Assembly: GCF_003515775.1 (NCBI RefSeq)
Contig: NZ_QWEI01000001.1
Coordinates: 724,106-788,105, forward strand
From: Ureibacillus yapensis
Lineage (GTDB): Bacteria; Bacillota; Bacilli; Bacillales_A; Planococcaceae
Reading direction: 5' to 3'
DNA: 64,000 nt
In this document: one piece after another, positions 25,671-35,661 of the stretch
Layout of the letters: the number at the start of each line of letters is the position of its first letter
How positions within the stretch are numbered: position 1 is the first letter of the stretch
Position numbers and translations under genes: made by a program
Notes under the pieces: model-generated
Databases searched by the model: none
What the model was told of the DNA's origin: nothing
What the model saw: only the letters and a program-made list of their open reading frames with translations

Positions 25671-25706
25671 ACAAAAAACAGTCCCCACCAAATGGCAAAG
25701 ACTGCA
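25671..25706 (-). terminator. Candidate terminator between degV and comFA
   Basis: On the minus strand CAGTC ... GACTG with an inner CCA/TGG pairing precedes TTTTTTGTTT. It is oriented with degV and comFA but lies upstream of comFA and beyond the degV start side, so it may be an attenuator of the comF transcript. Stem quality is moderate. Confidence 0.35.
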
Positions 25707-25722
25707 TTTCATCAATATCTAA

Positions 25723-26568
25723 CTAAATCTGTTTTACCCAACTAAGCCCTAAAGCCCCTTCACCTAAATGCGTGCCCACTACAGGTCCAAAATAACTTAA
25801 ATTAAACTCCACATTCGGGTAGGTTTCAGCCAGTTGGTTCATCCATGCGCGACCATCTTCTTCACAGTTGGCATGGATCACGGTTGCGATATATGAATCG
25901 CCACTTTGAACGTCCTGAGCCAGCAATTCTTCTACTCTGCGCAATGCTTTTTTCTTTGTGCGGATCTTTTCTAATGGGACGATTTTTTTATTTTCAACCC
26001 AGAGAATTGGCTTTACTTGCAATAGACCGCCTACTAAAGCAGCTGCAGCGGAAAGTCTGCCGCCTCGTTGCAGGTGCGATAAATCATCTACAATGAAATA
26101 GGCTTTCACCAATTTTTTCATTTCTTCCAGCGTACTTAAAATTTGCTCAGCCGTTGCGCCTTGCTCGGCCATTTCGGCCGCTTTCAACACATAATAGCTT
26201 TGAGGGGCACAGGAAATTTCGCTATCGAATGTATATACTTTAATTCCTTCCACCATCTGGGCTGCCTGAACGGCTCCCTGGTATGTGCCGCTCATGCCGC
26301 TGGATATATGAATGGAAATAACTTCATCATAATCTTTTGATAGCTCTTCAAACAACTCGGCAAATTTACCGACGGCCGGTTGCGTTGTTTTTGGAAAAAC
26401 CTTCGCTTCCCGCACTTTATCGTAAAATTCCGATGAGGTAATTTCGACTTCTTCTTCGTAGCTGGCATCTTCGAAAATGACGCTAAGCGGAATCATCCGA
26501 ATGTTGTACCGATCCCGTTCCTCTCGCCTCAAATATGCTGTACTGTCTGTTACGACCGCAATACTCAT
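25723..26568 (-). CDS. degV: DegV family fatty-acid-binding protein
   Basis: A 281-residue DegV (FakB-like) protein that binds a fatty acid for the FakA kinase. The start SIAVVTDSTAYL, the motif ISIHISSGMSGTYQGA (about 85-100) and the end FGPVVGTHLGEGALGLSW are typical. The ATG at 26568 has GGGAGTGGAG before it; the in-frame ATG eight codons upstream lacks a site. The degU-degV-comF neighbourhood is conserved in Bacillus. It lies downstream of the lipoprotein gene with a 238-bp gap. Confidence 0.92.
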   Translation of the reverse strand: MSIAVVTDSTAYLRREERDRYNIRMIPLSVIFEDASYEEEVEITSSEFYDKVREAKVFPKTTQPAVGKFAELFEELSKDYDEVISIHISSGMSGTYQGAVQAAQMVEGIKVYTFDSEISCAPQSYYVLKAAEMAEQGATAEQILSTLEEMKKLVKAYFIVDDLSHLQRGGRLSAAAALVGGLLQVKPILWVENKKIVPLEKIRTKKKALRRVEELLAQDVQSGDSYIATVIHANCEEDGRAWMNQLAETYPNVEFNLSYFGPVVGTHLGEGALGLSWVKQI

Positions 26569-26806
26569 AAAACTCCACTCCCTGTTATTCATAGTTTACT
26601 TTAGTTCTAGTCATCTGTGAACTTGATTCTCGCAATCATTTCAAAAAACAAATTTCAAGAATGATTAGCCTTCAAATGTTAAAAATCACGCTCGTTTATT
26701 CGCATAAAAAAAGCACTTCGTATACGTTAAAAACTATTGTACACGAAACGCCCATCCTTGTTTGAAACTTTCGTTAGACAAAATCAACCAATTTCCAACT
26801 TGTTTT

Positions 26807-27334
26807 TTATTGTGCAGATTCATCGCCAATGTAATAGACACTCGTCACTTTCCAATCGTTATCTTCTTTGACAAAGACGGTAACTTGGCGGCCGCTGCTT
26901 GCTAGTTCTGCATTTGTTTCGATTTCTGTCATGTGGATATCCAAGTTTGCAAACACTTGCGCTTCCTCTTCATCATATTTCACGATGGTCACGTCAGTTG
27001 CTGACCTTGCAATATCATATTGTTCAAACGCTTGTTTTGCCGCTTCTACATCTTCTTCAACGTTAAAACCTTGGGGATGTTTGGATAAGGTTTCAACATA
27101 TCGATCGATGTCTTTTGAATTAAATGAGTCAATATATTCATTGAATGCGGCCACGATTGCGGCTTGTTCCTCTTTTGGGATATCTGGTGCTTCTACCACT
27201 TCATCACCCGTTATTTCAAAACCAACCGTACTTTCATTAGAAGCCACTTGCTGTTCATTCGTATTCGCTTCATCTTTATCATTACACGCCGATAGCAAAA
27301 ACAGCGCTGCCACCAGCATTATCCATTTATTCAT
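26807..27334 (-). CDS. Lipoprotein with NTF2-like domain
   Basis: A 175-residue secreted lipoprotein. The signal peptide MNKWIMLVAALFLLSAC ends in a lipobox (LLSAC), so Cys17 should be lipidated and the protein anchored outside the membrane. The mature part has an acidic linker and, from about 55 to 170, an NTF2/SnoaL-like fold (AAIVAAFNEYIDSFNSKDID ... WKVTSVYYI). The ATG at 27334 is preferred to one 11 codons upstream because GGAGGGAAG precedes it and the signal peptide begins there. Substrate unknown. It separates degU from degV, unlike B. subtilis. Confidence 0.8.
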   Translation of the reverse strand: MNKWIMLVAALFLLSACNDKDEANTNEQQVASNESTVGFEITGDEVVEAPDIPKEEQAAIVAAFNEYIDSFNSKDIDRYVETLSKHPQGFNVEEDVEAAKQAFEQYDIARSATDVTIVKYDEEEAQVFANLDIHMTEIETNAELASSGRQVTVFVKEDNDWKVTSVYYIGDESAQ

Positions 27335-27489
27335 AAAATCTTCCCTCCAACGCCCATATTGTAGCACAGATGCTAAACTATGGCTATTTACATATTAAAA
27401 GTCCAAAATTGTATGCATTTTTTATCACTCTTGCTTCACATTTTTAAGACGTTGTGTATGGAAAATTAGTTTCCTGTTACCTGGAAAGC

Positions 27490-27527
27490 AAAAAAATCCA
27501 ATCAACGAAAACTCGTTAATTGGATAA
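27490..27527 (-). terminator. Terminator of degS-degU
   Basis: On the minus strand ATCCAATTAACGA-gttt-TCGTTGATTGGAT is followed by seven T residues, just after the degU stop. Confidence 0.85.
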
Positions 27528-27540
27528 ATGGATGATGATT

Positions 27541-28215
27541 TTATCGCACTTCAACCCAGCCGTTTTTGATTGCTGTGACAACGGCTTGCGTGCGGTCGTT
27601 TACGTTCATTTTTTGCAGGATGCTGGATACGTGGTTTTTCACCGTTTTTTCGGAGATGAACAACGTTTCCCCGATTGTTCGGTTGGATTGGCCATCTGTC
27701 AGCAATTGAAGCACTTCACATTCACGTTTTGTCAGCAAGTGGAATGGACGGCGAATTTCCGTTTGGTGGAAGTTGCCTTTATTTTCGTGCTCGCTTAAAC
27801 GGCGGAATTCCGCAACCAAGTTTTTCGTTACTTTTGGATGCAGGTAAGAGCCGCCATTCGCCACGACTTTGATGGCTTCCACGATTTCTTCTGCATCCAT
27901 TTCTTTCAGCATATAGCCTAATGCCCCTGATCGTAATGCATGCGTGACATACGATTCATCATCATGAATCGACAGCATAATCACTTTTGCGCTAGGGAAT
28001 TCCGCAAGCAACTCAGCAGTCGCTTCTACGCCGTTTTTGCCGGGCATATTAATATCCATTAAAACAACGTCCGGTAAATGTTGACGATAGATGCTTACTA
28101 CATCTGAACCGTCGTCGCCTTCAGCTACCACTTCAAATGTATCTTCAAAGTCCAGGATACGCTTTACCCCTTCGCGGAATAATTGGTGATCGTCTACAAT
28201 AATAATTTTCGTCAT
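27541..28215 (-). CDS. degU: Response regulator DegU
   Basis: A 224-residue NarL/LuxR-type response regulator for exoenzymes, competence and motility. The receiver has DD at 8-9 and the phosphoacceptor Asp54 (VVLMDINMP). The LuxR-type HTH at about 158-222 reads [20 protein letters not shown] then [20 protein letters not shown]. It lies 26 bp downstream of its kinase degS with a terminator behind, so the pair is an operon. Sequence is strongly Bacillus-like. Confidence 0.96.
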   Translation of the reverse strand: MTKIIIVDDHQLFREGVKRILDFEDTFEVVAEGDDGSDVVSIYRQHLPDVVLMDINMPGKNGVEATAELLAEFPSAKVIMLSIHDDESYVTHALRSGALGYMLKEMDAEEIVEAIKVVANGGSYLHPKVTKNLVAEFRRLSEHENKGNFHQTEIRRPFHLLTKRECEVLQLLTDGQSNRTIGETLFISEKTVKNHVSSILQKMNVNDRTQAVVTAIKNGWVEVR

Positions 28216-28241
28216 AAATCCTTTTCCCCCTACAATTGCAC

Positions 28242-29414
28242 CTAATTATGTGTCTTTATTTTTTCTATTTTTTCAGGTAATGGAACGTTGAAATAGATGC
28301 TCGTCCCACTTCCCGGGCTGCTTTGTATTTTCAACGTGCCTTTTAGCAAATCGATTCGCTCTTTCATGCCGATAATGCCAAAAGACTGTTCCCTCACACT
28401 GATTTTATCAAAACCGGAGCCATTATCCTTCACGAGCACACTCACATTTTTTTCGAGCCACTCCATTTTCACCCAAATATCAGGCGCCTTGCCATGTTTG
28501 ATGGCATTCGTAACGCATTCTTGGACAATTCGGAAGATGGAAACTTCAAAATCCGTCGGCAACCTCATTCCATCGCAAACCGGCTGGAAATGAATATGTA
28601 CACCTGGGTTATATTCCATCACAGTGGAAAGATATTTTTTCAAGGTAGGCACAATGCCCAAATCATCCAGAGCCATTGGACGCAGATCATAAATGATTCG
28701 CCTTACTTCCGATAATGCATTGCGAACCGTCGTTTTCAACTCGGCAATTTCCTGAATTGCCGCGTCAATCCCTTTTTCCTTATACGTCCGTTCAATCAAA
28801 TTCGAGCGCATTAAGACATTTGCCATCATCTGCGCCGGACCATCGTGAATTTCACGGGATAAACGCTTTCTCTCTTTTTCCTGCGCCGCAATAATTTTAA
28901 TGCCAAAGTCTTGCTTTATTTTTGCATTTTCCAAGGCAATCGGCACGTTTTTCAGATCCGTTGTTAAATAGTTCAACACAACATTGACTTGATTGACAAT
29001 ATGCTCGGCGCGTTCGATGGTATCGAACAATGCTTTTAATCGGCGTTCCAGATCATCGCGCTTTTCACGCAAACGCTTTTCTTCGGAACGTGTCAAGGAA
29101 AGTTTAATTTGAAGGTCGTTCGCATTTTCGTAAGCTTCCCGAACTTGCTCTTCGGAGTATTTGTTGAAGTATTTACTCACTTCTACCAGACGTTGCTTCG
29201 CCAATTTAGTTCTTTTTTCCAAGTCATCATTTTCATCTATTATCAGTTTGATACTCTGCTTGATGAGTTCCAATTCCGTTTTCATCTCTTCGTAACTGTT
29301 GCGGCTCTGTTCACTAATAATGAAGATATCGCTTTTGGAACTTGTGATCGTTTCAATCATTCGGTTAAATATCACATCAAGCGAGCCAAGATCGATTTTT
29401 TCATTTGAAAACAT
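28242..29414 (-). CDS. degS: Cytosolic sensor histidine kinase DegS
   Basis: A 390-residue soluble sensor kinase without membrane segments. An N-terminal coiled-coil sensor region (about 1-170) is followed by the HisKA_3 motif with phospho-accepting His ([18 protein letters not shown], about 184-202), and an HATPase domain at about 280-380 ([37 protein letters not shown]). The ATG at 29414 is selected over the TTG six codons upstream, which has no ribosome site. It is divergent from yvyE. Confidence 0.95.
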   Translation of the reverse strand: MFSNEKIDLGSLDVIFNRMIETITSSKSDIFIISEQSRNSYEEMKTELELIKQSIKLIIDENDDLEKRTKLAKQRLVEVSKYFNKYSEEQVREAYENANDLQIKLSLTRSEEKRLREKRDDLERRLKALFDTIERAEHIVNQVNVVLNYLTTDLKNVPIALENAKIKQDFGIKIIAAQEKERKRLSREIHDGPAQMMANVLMRSNLIERTYKEKGIDAAIQEIAELKTTVRNALSEVRRIIYDLRPMALDDLGIVPTLKKYLSTVMEYNPGVHIHFQPVCDGMRLPTDFEVSIFRIVQECVTNAIKHGKAPDIWVKMEWLEKNVSVLVKDNGSGFDKISVREQSFGIIGMKERIDLLKGTLKIQSSPGSGTSIYFNVPLPEKIEKIKTHN

Positions 29415-29687
29415 ACCTTTACCCCAATCCAATTGGTGTTATTATTATATATAATGTTTAATTACACCATAGCGATATTGCGTCTGGATGTCAGACTTGT
29501 GTTAAACAGATTACACTTTTGTAACAAATCATTCAAATAAAGCATGATCTATTACTTTCAGCAGATATAGAATAGAAAAAAGCGGTAAACCTGTATCTGT
29601 AATTGTTCATTACTATTATAGCATTTTTATAAAAAAATTTAACCAAATATCTTACTAAAGGCTTTTTAATTTTAAGGAGATGAAATA

Positions 29688-30320
29688 ATGCGAAATGACT
29701 ATAAAACAATTAAGGGTTATGGCGAAAAAGAAATTGTCATTTCAAAATCGCGTTTTATTGCCTATGTGAATCGAGCGGAGACAGAAGAAGAGGCCATTGA
29801 ATTTATAGACAGCATCAAGAAAAAACACGCCAACGCCACACACAACTGCTCTTGTTATATGGTTGGCGAACATGATCAGATTCAAAAAGCGAACGACGAC
29901 GGGGAACCGAGCGGAACGGCAGGCGTCCCCATGCTTGAGGTATTAAAAAAACAAGGCTTGAAAGATACGGTTGTTGTGGTGACTCGTTATTTTGGGGGTA
30001 TCAAGCTGGGCGGCGGAGGGCTGATCCGCGCGTATGGCAAAGCCACAACCGAAGGAATCGATGCAGCCCAGGTAGTCGAACGAAAACTGCATCATGTCAT
30101 GAAAGTGTCCATCGATTACACGTGGCTTGGAAAAGTGGAAAATGAAGTGCGCAATTCCCACTACACTTTAAGCGAAATCCAATACGCCGAAGCAGTGGAA
30201 GTAATCGTTGATGTCTTAAAAGATGAAGAAGAACAGTTCACAGAGTGGATCACCGAGCTAACGAATGGCCAAGCAACTATCGCTTGCATTGATAAAAAAT
30301 TTGTGGAGTTTGTGGTTTAG
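29688..30320 (+). CDS. yvyE: YigZ/IMPACT family protein (YvyE)
   Basis: A 210-residue protein of the UPF0029/IMPACT family. The N-terminal domain (about 18-125) has the conserved NATHNCSCYMVG, DDGEPSGTAGVPML and TRYFGGIKLGGGGLIRAYG motifs; the C-terminal ferredoxin-like domain (about 138-205) completes the typical length. AAGGAGATG precedes the ATG. The gene keeps its B. subtilis position between degS and the LCP gene lytR. Biochemical role is not established, probably translation-related. Confidence 0.93.
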   Translation: MRNDYKTIKGYGEKEIVISKSRFIAYVNRAETEEEAIEFIDSIKKKHANATHNCSCYMVGEHDQIQKANDDGEPSGTAGVPMLEVLKKQGLKDTVVVVTRYFGGIKLGGGGLIRAYGKATTEGIDAAQVVERKLHHVMKVSIDYTWLGKVENEVRNSHYTLSEIQYAEAVEVIVDVLKDEEEQFTEWITELTNGQATIACIDKKFVEFVV

Positions 30321-30638
30321 GGGTACCAACGTATCCAATCGACAACTTTCACATGGAGGAAGCGGCATGGAAACAGTCCTCCTGGCTTCCTCTACTCCAT
30401 TGCAAAACAGGCAGTTCTCTTTATTGACATAAATTTTTAAAAAATTTAATCTATGAAACTAAAATAATATTTTACTGTCTTTCGACAACACAGTATAATT
30501 AAACTTACTGGCCTAGTTGTCGAATATTTTGGTTTTAAAGAAAATTACAACACTGATGCTCTATTTAAAAGTTCGGCTTCCTGAAACAGCATCCAGCAAT
30601 AAATAGAATAGTATATTCCCACTCAGAGGAGAGTTTAA
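30321..30638. other. Intergenic region upstream of the LCP gene
   Basis: No gene. Near 30354-30400 is a hairpin (GAGGAAGC pairing with GCTTCCTC) without a T-run, downstream of yvyE. The rest contains the LCP promoter with flanking Spo0A-type boxes listed separately. Confidence 0.5.
30471..30524 (+). promoter_or_regulatory. Promoter of the LCP gene flanked by inverted Spo0A boxes
   Basis: A SigA-like pair TTTACT (30471-30476), 17-bp spacer, TATAAT (30494-30499). Two perfect 9-bp inverted arms, TTCGACAAC (30481-30489) and GTTGTCGAA (30516-30524), sit in the spacer and just after the start point. Both contain the Spo0A core TGTCGAA. The geometry would fit repression. Confidence 0.5.
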
Positions 30639-31718
30639 ATGAAAAGATCAGAACTTAATAACTTGAACAAGAAGAAAAAGAAAAAGTTTTCTTTTGTCTT
30701 AAAAGTTCTTCTGGTATTGTCCGCCTCGTTATTATTATGTGTGACAGCGTATGGCGTATACATAACGAAAAAAGCGGAGAAAGCAGCGGAACAGTCGTAT
30801 GAAGAAATTGGGCGCGCCGGATCGGACTTGCGTGATGCCGCAGTCAAACCGCTCGAAGATAATGTCTCGATTTTATTTGTCGGAATTGACGATAGTGAAG
30901 AGCGTGCTCAAGGCTCGGAAACTTCCCGTTCGGATGCTTTAATTTTGGCAACGTTGAATAATGAAGAAAAAACCGTAAAACTGATTAGCATTCCTCGTGA
31001 TTCGAATGTTTATATCCCATATGTAGGCTACAACGATAAAATCACGCATGCCCATGCCTATGGAGGTACGCTTGCTACCATTGAAACGGTAGAACAATTA
31101 TTCGAAATTCCCGTTGATTATTATGTACGCATGAACTTTAATGCCTTTATCGATGTAATCGATGCATTAGGCGGAATTGAAGTAGATGTTGACATTCCTT
31201 ATGCTTTTTATGAAATGGACGAAAACGACAACAAGTCTATCTATCTAGAACCAGGGTTGCAGGAATTGGACGGAAGAGAAGCACTTTCCCTTGCCCGTAC
31301 GCGTAAGCATGACAGCGATATTATGCGAGGCCAGCGCCAGCAAGACATTATCGAAGCCATTGCGAAAAAGGCTGCTTCCGCATCTTCCATTACAAAATAT
31401 GACGATGTGCTTCAAGCCATCAGCACTAACATGAAAACAGACATGACGTTTGATGAAATGAAATCGTTTATTAACTATTTCACGGAAGGTGTTCCACAAA
31501 TCGATTCCCTAACATTGGACGGCTATGATGACACATCTACCGGTACTTATTATTACCAACTCGATACAGAGTCTTTGGAAGAAACAAAACATATCTTGCA
31601 AGCCCATCTTGAATTAATCCCTGATACTTCGGATATCTCGGGAACAGAAGGCCAATCCACAAGCGAAAACGCATCCGGATTGCCGTATTCTCCAGAAGCG
31701 GTTTCATCGTCAAGATAG
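30639..31718 (+). CDS. lytR: LytR-CpsA-Psr (LCP) family cell-wall glycopolymer ligase
   Basis: A 359-residue membrane-anchored LCP enzyme that transfers wall teichoic acid or other glycopolymers from lipid carrier to peptidoglycan, outside the membrane. A basic N-terminus (KKKKKKFSF) and one membrane segment (about 18-40) are followed by the LCP domain (about 78-290). Family residues are visible in ISILFVGIDDSEER, TSRSDALILATL, ISIPRDSNVYI and LARTRKHDSDIMRGQRQQ. A flexible C-terminal tail (Ser/Thr/Glu-rich) ends the protein. AGAGGAGAG lies before the ATG. In B. subtilis the homologue is in the same place beside tagO. Confidence 0.93.
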   Translation: MKRSELNNLNKKKKKKFSFVLKVLLVLSASLLLCVTAYGVYITKKAEKAAEQSYEEIGRAGSDLRDAAVKPLEDNVSILFVGIDDSEERAQGSETSRSDALILATLNNEEKTVKLISIPRDSNVYIPYVGYNDKITHAHAYGGTLATIETVEQLFEIPVDYYVRMNFNAFIDVIDALGGIEVDVDIPYAFYEMDENDNKSIYLEPGLQELDGREALSLARTRKHDSDIMRGQRQQDIIEAIAKKAASASSITKYDDVLQAISTNMKTDMTFDEMKSFINYFTEGVPQIDSLTLDGYDDTSTGTYYYQLDTESLEETKHILQAHLELIPDTSDISGTEGQSTSENASGLPYSPEAVSSSR

Positions 31719-31724
31719 AATGAT

Positions 31725-31767
31725 AAAATGTACATTTCAGCGAAAGTTGAAGTGTACATTTTTTTTT
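31725..31767 (+). terminator. Terminator of the LCP gene
   Basis: AAAATGTACA and TGTACATTTT arms (with an inner TCA/TGA pair) followed by a run of T residues, directly after the stop codon. Confidence 0.85.
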
Positions 31768-31838
31768 ATGATTTTCTTCTAACCTGACAAAAAATCGACC
31801 ATTTAATATATACCATCTTTTCCTGAATTTTAAACATC

Positions 31839-31897
31839 AAAAAAGCTACGACATCACTTCGTTTTAAGAAACGATTGGATGTCGTAGCTTTTTATTT
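31839..31897 (-). terminator. Terminator of tagO
   Basis: GCTACGACATC and GATGTCGTAGC form an 11-bp perfect stem around a 22-base loop, with AAAAA before and TTTTT after; it can work in both directions between the convergent genes. Confidence 0.8.
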
Positions 31898-31919
31898 AAA
31901 GAGAATTCTCTGATTGAAA

Positions 31920-32993
31920 TTAAAGTTTATTAAAGATTCTTGCCAGATTCATCAATGGTCGATAGTTCTTGCCGGCGAGTCCGATGATTTCAACGAAAAG
32001 TTCAATCGCTACTAGAATGACTGTGACCAATAGAATCGCTCCCCAAAGTTTTGCCATGGAGAAGATGATGGCTGCCAACCCAAACATTGCTGCAATTCCG
32101 TAGATAATCAATACCGTTTGTCTATGGGAGAAACCAATGTCGAGCAAGCGGTGATGCAAGTGTGATTTGTCCGGATCCGACCATTTTTGCTTGTTTCGAT
32201 AGCGACGAACGATTGCAAAGAATGTATCAGAAATCGGTACCCCCAACATAATAACAGGGATGATGAATGAAAAGATTGTGACTCCTTTAAATCCTAGTAA
32301 GGAAAGAACCGCAATCATAAAGCCTAAAAATAGAGCGCCTGTGTCCCCCATGAAGATTTTCGCTGGGTGGAAATTATAGAATAAGAAACCAATTGTACTG
32401 CAAGCTAAAATTGCTGCTGTTGCCACTACGAACACATTGCCCATGATCAAGGCCATGAAAGCTAATGTAATGAGTGCAATGGTAGATACACCAGCTGCAA
32501 GACCATCTAACCCATCAATTAAATTAATCGCGTTTGTAATCCCGACAATCCAAAGAATGGTAAACGGAATACTTAAAAATCCAAAATCCAATTCCCCACC
32601 GAATGGCAAGTTGATGAATCCGATTTGAATATCCCCTAAAAAGACGATGATACATGCCGCGACTAACTGGCCCAGCATTTTCGCTTTTGCTGAAATTTCG
32701 TACATGTCATCCAGAATACCCGTAATGACAATCACCGTAGCCCCTAATACAATGGCTAAAGGAATGAACAGTGGATTATCTCCATTTTGTACAGCAGGCA
32801 TTGGTCTAAGAACAGCTAGTCCAATGATAAATGCAATAAAAATAGCTAAACCACCAAGTCGGGGCATAATCCGCGAATGTACTTTTCGATAGTTGGGTGC
32901 GTCTACTGCACCGATTCGGAATGCTAACCGTTTGACAAGTGGAGTAACAAGAATGGCAGCGATAAATGCCACGATTAAAGACACGTAAAGCAT
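31920..32993 (-). CDS. tagO: Undecaprenyl-phosphate GlcNAc-1-phosphate transferase TagO
   Basis: A 357-residue polytopic protein (about 10-11 membrane segments) of the MraY/WecA/TagO family. It transfers GlcNAc-1-P to undecaprenyl phosphate, the first step of wall teichoic acid or secondary polymer synthesis. Conserved sites are GILDDMYEI (Asp pair), NAINLIDGLDGLAAG, FMGDTGALFLGF and the His-rich loop DKSHLHHRLLDIGFSHRQ. The ATG at 32993, with GAGGAGAG upstream, is taken instead of the start five codons earlier. In this organism the polymer is likely the ligand of SLH domains, which ties the gene to the downstream S-layer genes. Confidence 0.92.
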   Translation of the reverse strand: MLYVSLIVAFIAAILVTPLVKRLAFRIGAVDAPNYRKVHSRIMPRLGGLAIFIAFIIGLAVLRPMPAVQNGDNPLFIPLAIVLGATVIVITGILDDMYEISAKAKMLGQLVAACIIVFLGDIQIGFINLPFGGELDFGFLSIPFTILWIVGITNAINLIDGLDGLAAGVSTIALITLAFMALIMGNVFVVATAAILACSTIGFLFYNFHPAKIFMGDTGALFLGFMIAVLSLLGFKGVTIFSFIIPVIMLGVPISDTFFAIVRRYRNKQKWSDPDKSHLHHRLLDIGFSHRQTVLIIYGIAAMFGLAAIIFSMAKLWGAILLVTVILVAIELFVEIIGLAGKNYRPLMNLARIFNKL

Positions 32994-33297
32994 GTCTCTC
33001 CTCCTCAAAAAAATAATTAGTTAGATAGTTATCTGCACCTTAAACCTCAATCATTATAGCATGAACATTGAGGAAAATATAGCTTTTCCGGTTTACAAAA
33101 AAAGAACATTTAAGACAAATTGATTAAATTTGGAGCTCTCTATTCTAATACCTGTTTTGATGAATATGGAAATAAATTTCCTTACCGGATTTTATTTCAT
33201 TTAGTTTTCCTCGATGGCAAGTAGTCATACCTTGGAAAGTTTGGTAGAATAATTAAGTGTCTAGTACCTTTAGACGACTTCCAAAGGAGCGAAAATT
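32994..33297. other. Intergenic region between tagO and secA2 (divergent)
   Basis: About 300 AT-rich bases with no gene. A short inverted pair GTCTA-TAGAC at about 33258-33276 lies just upstream of the secA2 ribosome site. No unambiguous promoter was found. Confidence 0.4.
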
Positions 33298-35661
33298 ATG
33301 TTGTCCATTTTTAATCGAAACAAAGAAAAAACAAGTTTTCGAGAATTAAAACGATATTATAAAATTGTCGACAAAATCAATCAACTTGAATCAACATACT
33401 CCTCAATGACAGATGATGAGTTAAGAAATATGACGTTCGAGTTTAAAGAAAGGTTACAGAATGGCGAAGAATTATCCAATATAGTGCCGGATGCCTTCGC
33501 AGTAGTGCGTGAAGCAGCCAAACGCGTACTCAACATGCGCCATTTTGATGTCCAGTTAATCGGTGGCCTCGTGCTGACCGAGGGGAATATTTCCGAAATG
33601 CCAACCGGTGAAGGGAAAACATTGGTGGCTTCCCTGCCCTCGTACGTCCGTGCACTGGAAGGAAAAGGCGTCCACGTAATTACCGTGAATGATTACTTGG
33701 CAAAGCGTGACTTTGAGTTAATCGGACAAATCCATCAGTTCCTTGGCTTAACTGTTGGCTTGAATGTGCCAATGATGGATCCAAACCAGAAAAAAGTTGC
33801 TTATAACGCCGACATTACGTATGGAGTAGGAACAGAATTTGGTTTCGATTATCTTCGCGATAATATGGCCAGTTCAATTGGAGACAAAGTTCAGCGCCCT
33901 TATCACTTTGCCATTATTGACGAAGTGGATTCGGTATTGATTGACGAAGCTAAAACACCGTTAATCATCGCAGGAAAAATGTCTTCCAACGAAGATTTCC
34001 ACCATATCGCGGCAAGATTGGCAAAACGCTTCAAAAAAGATGAGGATTATGATTTTGATCCTGAAACAAAAGCAACTTCCTTAACTGAAAAAGGAATTGA
34101 GAAGGTAGAAGCGGCTTTTGGCATTGATAATTTATACGATTTGGAGCACCAAACATTATACCACTTTGTCATTCAAGCAGTGAGAGCACATGTGATGTTT
34201 GAGCGCGACGTAGATTACATAGTCAAAGACGATAAAATCGAATTAGTGGATATGTTCACGGGACGTATCTTGGAGGGCCGTTCACTGTCAGACGGCTTGC
34301 ACCAAGCAATTGAGGCTAAAGAAGGCGTAACCATTACGGAAGAAAATAAAGCGCAGGCTCAAATTACGATTCAGAACTACTTCCGTATGTACCCGAAATT
34401 ATCAGGTATGACTGGTACTGCCAAAACGCAAGAAAAAGAATTTCTTGATGTGTATGGAATGAGTGTTATTCAAATTCCAACAAACCGTCCGAAAATTCGA
34501 ATCGACCAACAAGATTTAGTTTTCGAAACGAAAGAGCAAAAATACGATTATGTTGCAAAAGAAGCAAAGGCTCGGCATGAAAAAGGTCAACCAATCTTGA
34601 TTGGTACCACTTCCATCCTGCAATCCGAGACAGTGGCAAGCTATTTGGATAAATATAAGTTATCCTACCAGCTGCTCAATGCAAAAACTGTTGAGCAAGA
34701 AGTGGAACTCATTTCTCAAGCCGGCCAAGAAGGACGAATTACGGTCGCAACCAACATGGCTGGGCGCGGAACCGATATTACGCTTGGCGAAGGTGTAGAC
34801 GAATTGGGCGGTCTTTATGTGATCGGAACCGAAAAGCATGAAAGCCGGCGAGTGGACAACCAATTGCGCGGTCGATCCGGGCGTCAAGGCGACCCTGGGG
34901 AAAGCCGATTCATCCTCTCTCTTGAGGACGATATGTTCCGACGTTTTGCGGAGGAAGATGTAGAAAAATTCCAAAAGAAAAAGGTTACCGATGAGTCAGG
35001 GCTGATTCAAAACAAAGAAGTACTTGAATTGGTAGACCGTACGCAACGCATTGTAGAAGGCGCTCATTTCTCGATGCGCGAATACAACTTGAAATTGGAT
35101 GACGTAATTAACGATCAACGCCGTGTTATCTATAACCTTCGCGATAGCGTGTTAAAACGCGAAGATTTAATTGGCCAATTAAAAACGATGCTAAATGAAA
35201 CAGTTGACTTCGCCATCAGGGACAATGCACCGGAAGAGCTAAACCCTACAGAGTGGAATTTCGATGGAATGGAAAACACGGTAAATTCCCTATTCTTAAC
35301 ACCTGTTTCAATTGACCGAAATGAAGTGAAAGTAAAACGCATTTTGGAATCTGTCCAGCCTTCAGTGGATGAACTCATCGAAACAATTGAAGGTTTTGAA
35401 CAAAACGAACAAGTCATGCAAATTGTGCCGCGCGTCATGTTATCTTATATTGACAGCATGTGGGTCCGCCATTTGGAGCAAATGACACACTTAAAAGAAG
35501 GAATTGGACTGCGCCAATACCAGCAGGAAGATCCAATGCGCATCTACCAAAGAGAAGGGCTTGAACTCTTCGGTAAAAACTATCAGGAGCTTCGCCGTTC
35601 CATCGTGAGAGAATTAGTCGGATTTATGAAATCGCTGCATAATACGGAGGAGGAAGCATAA
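33298..35661 (+). CDS. secA2: Accessory Sec translocase ATPase SecA2
   Basis: A 787-residue SecA-type motor. Walker A is MPTGEGKTLVASL (about 100-112), the DEAD-like box is IIDEVDSVLIDEAKTP (about 204-219), and the second helicase domain has NMAGRGTDITLGEGV and LRGRSGRQGDPGESRF. It lacks the C-terminal linker and cysteine-rich SecB/zinc motif that ends housekeeping SecA; the protein stops at LVGFMKSLHNTEEEA. Shortness and the neighbour slaP mark it as the accessory SecA2 that, in B. anthracis-type systems, exports S-layer proteins. AAAGGAGCG precedes the ATG. The stop overlaps the slaP start (TAATG). Confidence 0.93.
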   Translation: MLSIFNRNKEKTSFRELKRYYKIVDKINQLESTYSSMTDDELRNMTFEFKERLQNGEELSNIVPDAFAVVREAAKRVLNMRHFDVQLIGGLVLTEGNISEMPTGEGKTLVASLPSYVRALEGKGVHVITVNDYLAKRDFELIGQIHQFLGLTVGLNVPMMDPNQKKVAYNADITYGVGTEFGFDYLRDNMASSIGDKVQRPYHFAIIDEVDSVLIDEAKTPLIIAGKMSSNEDFHHIAARLAKRFKKDEDYDFDPETKATSLTEKGIEKVEAAFGIDNLYDLEHQTLYHFVIQAVRAHVMFERDVDYIVKDDKIELVDMFTGRILEGRSLSDGLHQAIEAKEGVTITEENKAQAQITIQNYFRMYPKLSGMTGTAKTQEKEFLDVYGMSVIQIPTNRPKIRIDQQDLVFETKEQKYDYVAKEAKARHEKGQPILIGTTSILQSETVASYLDKYKLSYQLLNAKTVEQEVELISQAGQEGRITVATNMAGRGTDITLGEGVDELGGLYVIGTEKHESRRVDNQLRGRSGRQGDPGESRFILSLEDDMFRRFAEEDVEKFQKKKVTDESGLIQNKEVLELVDRTQRIVEGAHFSMREYNLKLDDVINDQRRVIYNLRDSVLKREDLIGQLKTMLNETVDFAIRDNAPEELNPTEWNFDGMENTVNSLFLTPVSIDRNEVKVKRILESVQPSVDELIETIEGFEQNEQVMQIVPRVMLSYIDSMWVRHLEQMTHLKEGIGLRQYQQEDPMRIYQREGLELFGKNYQELRRSIVRELVGFMKSLHNTEEEA

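Noticed and set aside
29484-29498. GTCTG-gatgt-CAGAC inverted repeat between degS and yvyE
   Set aside because: Only 5-bp arms; expected by chance in a long intergenic region.
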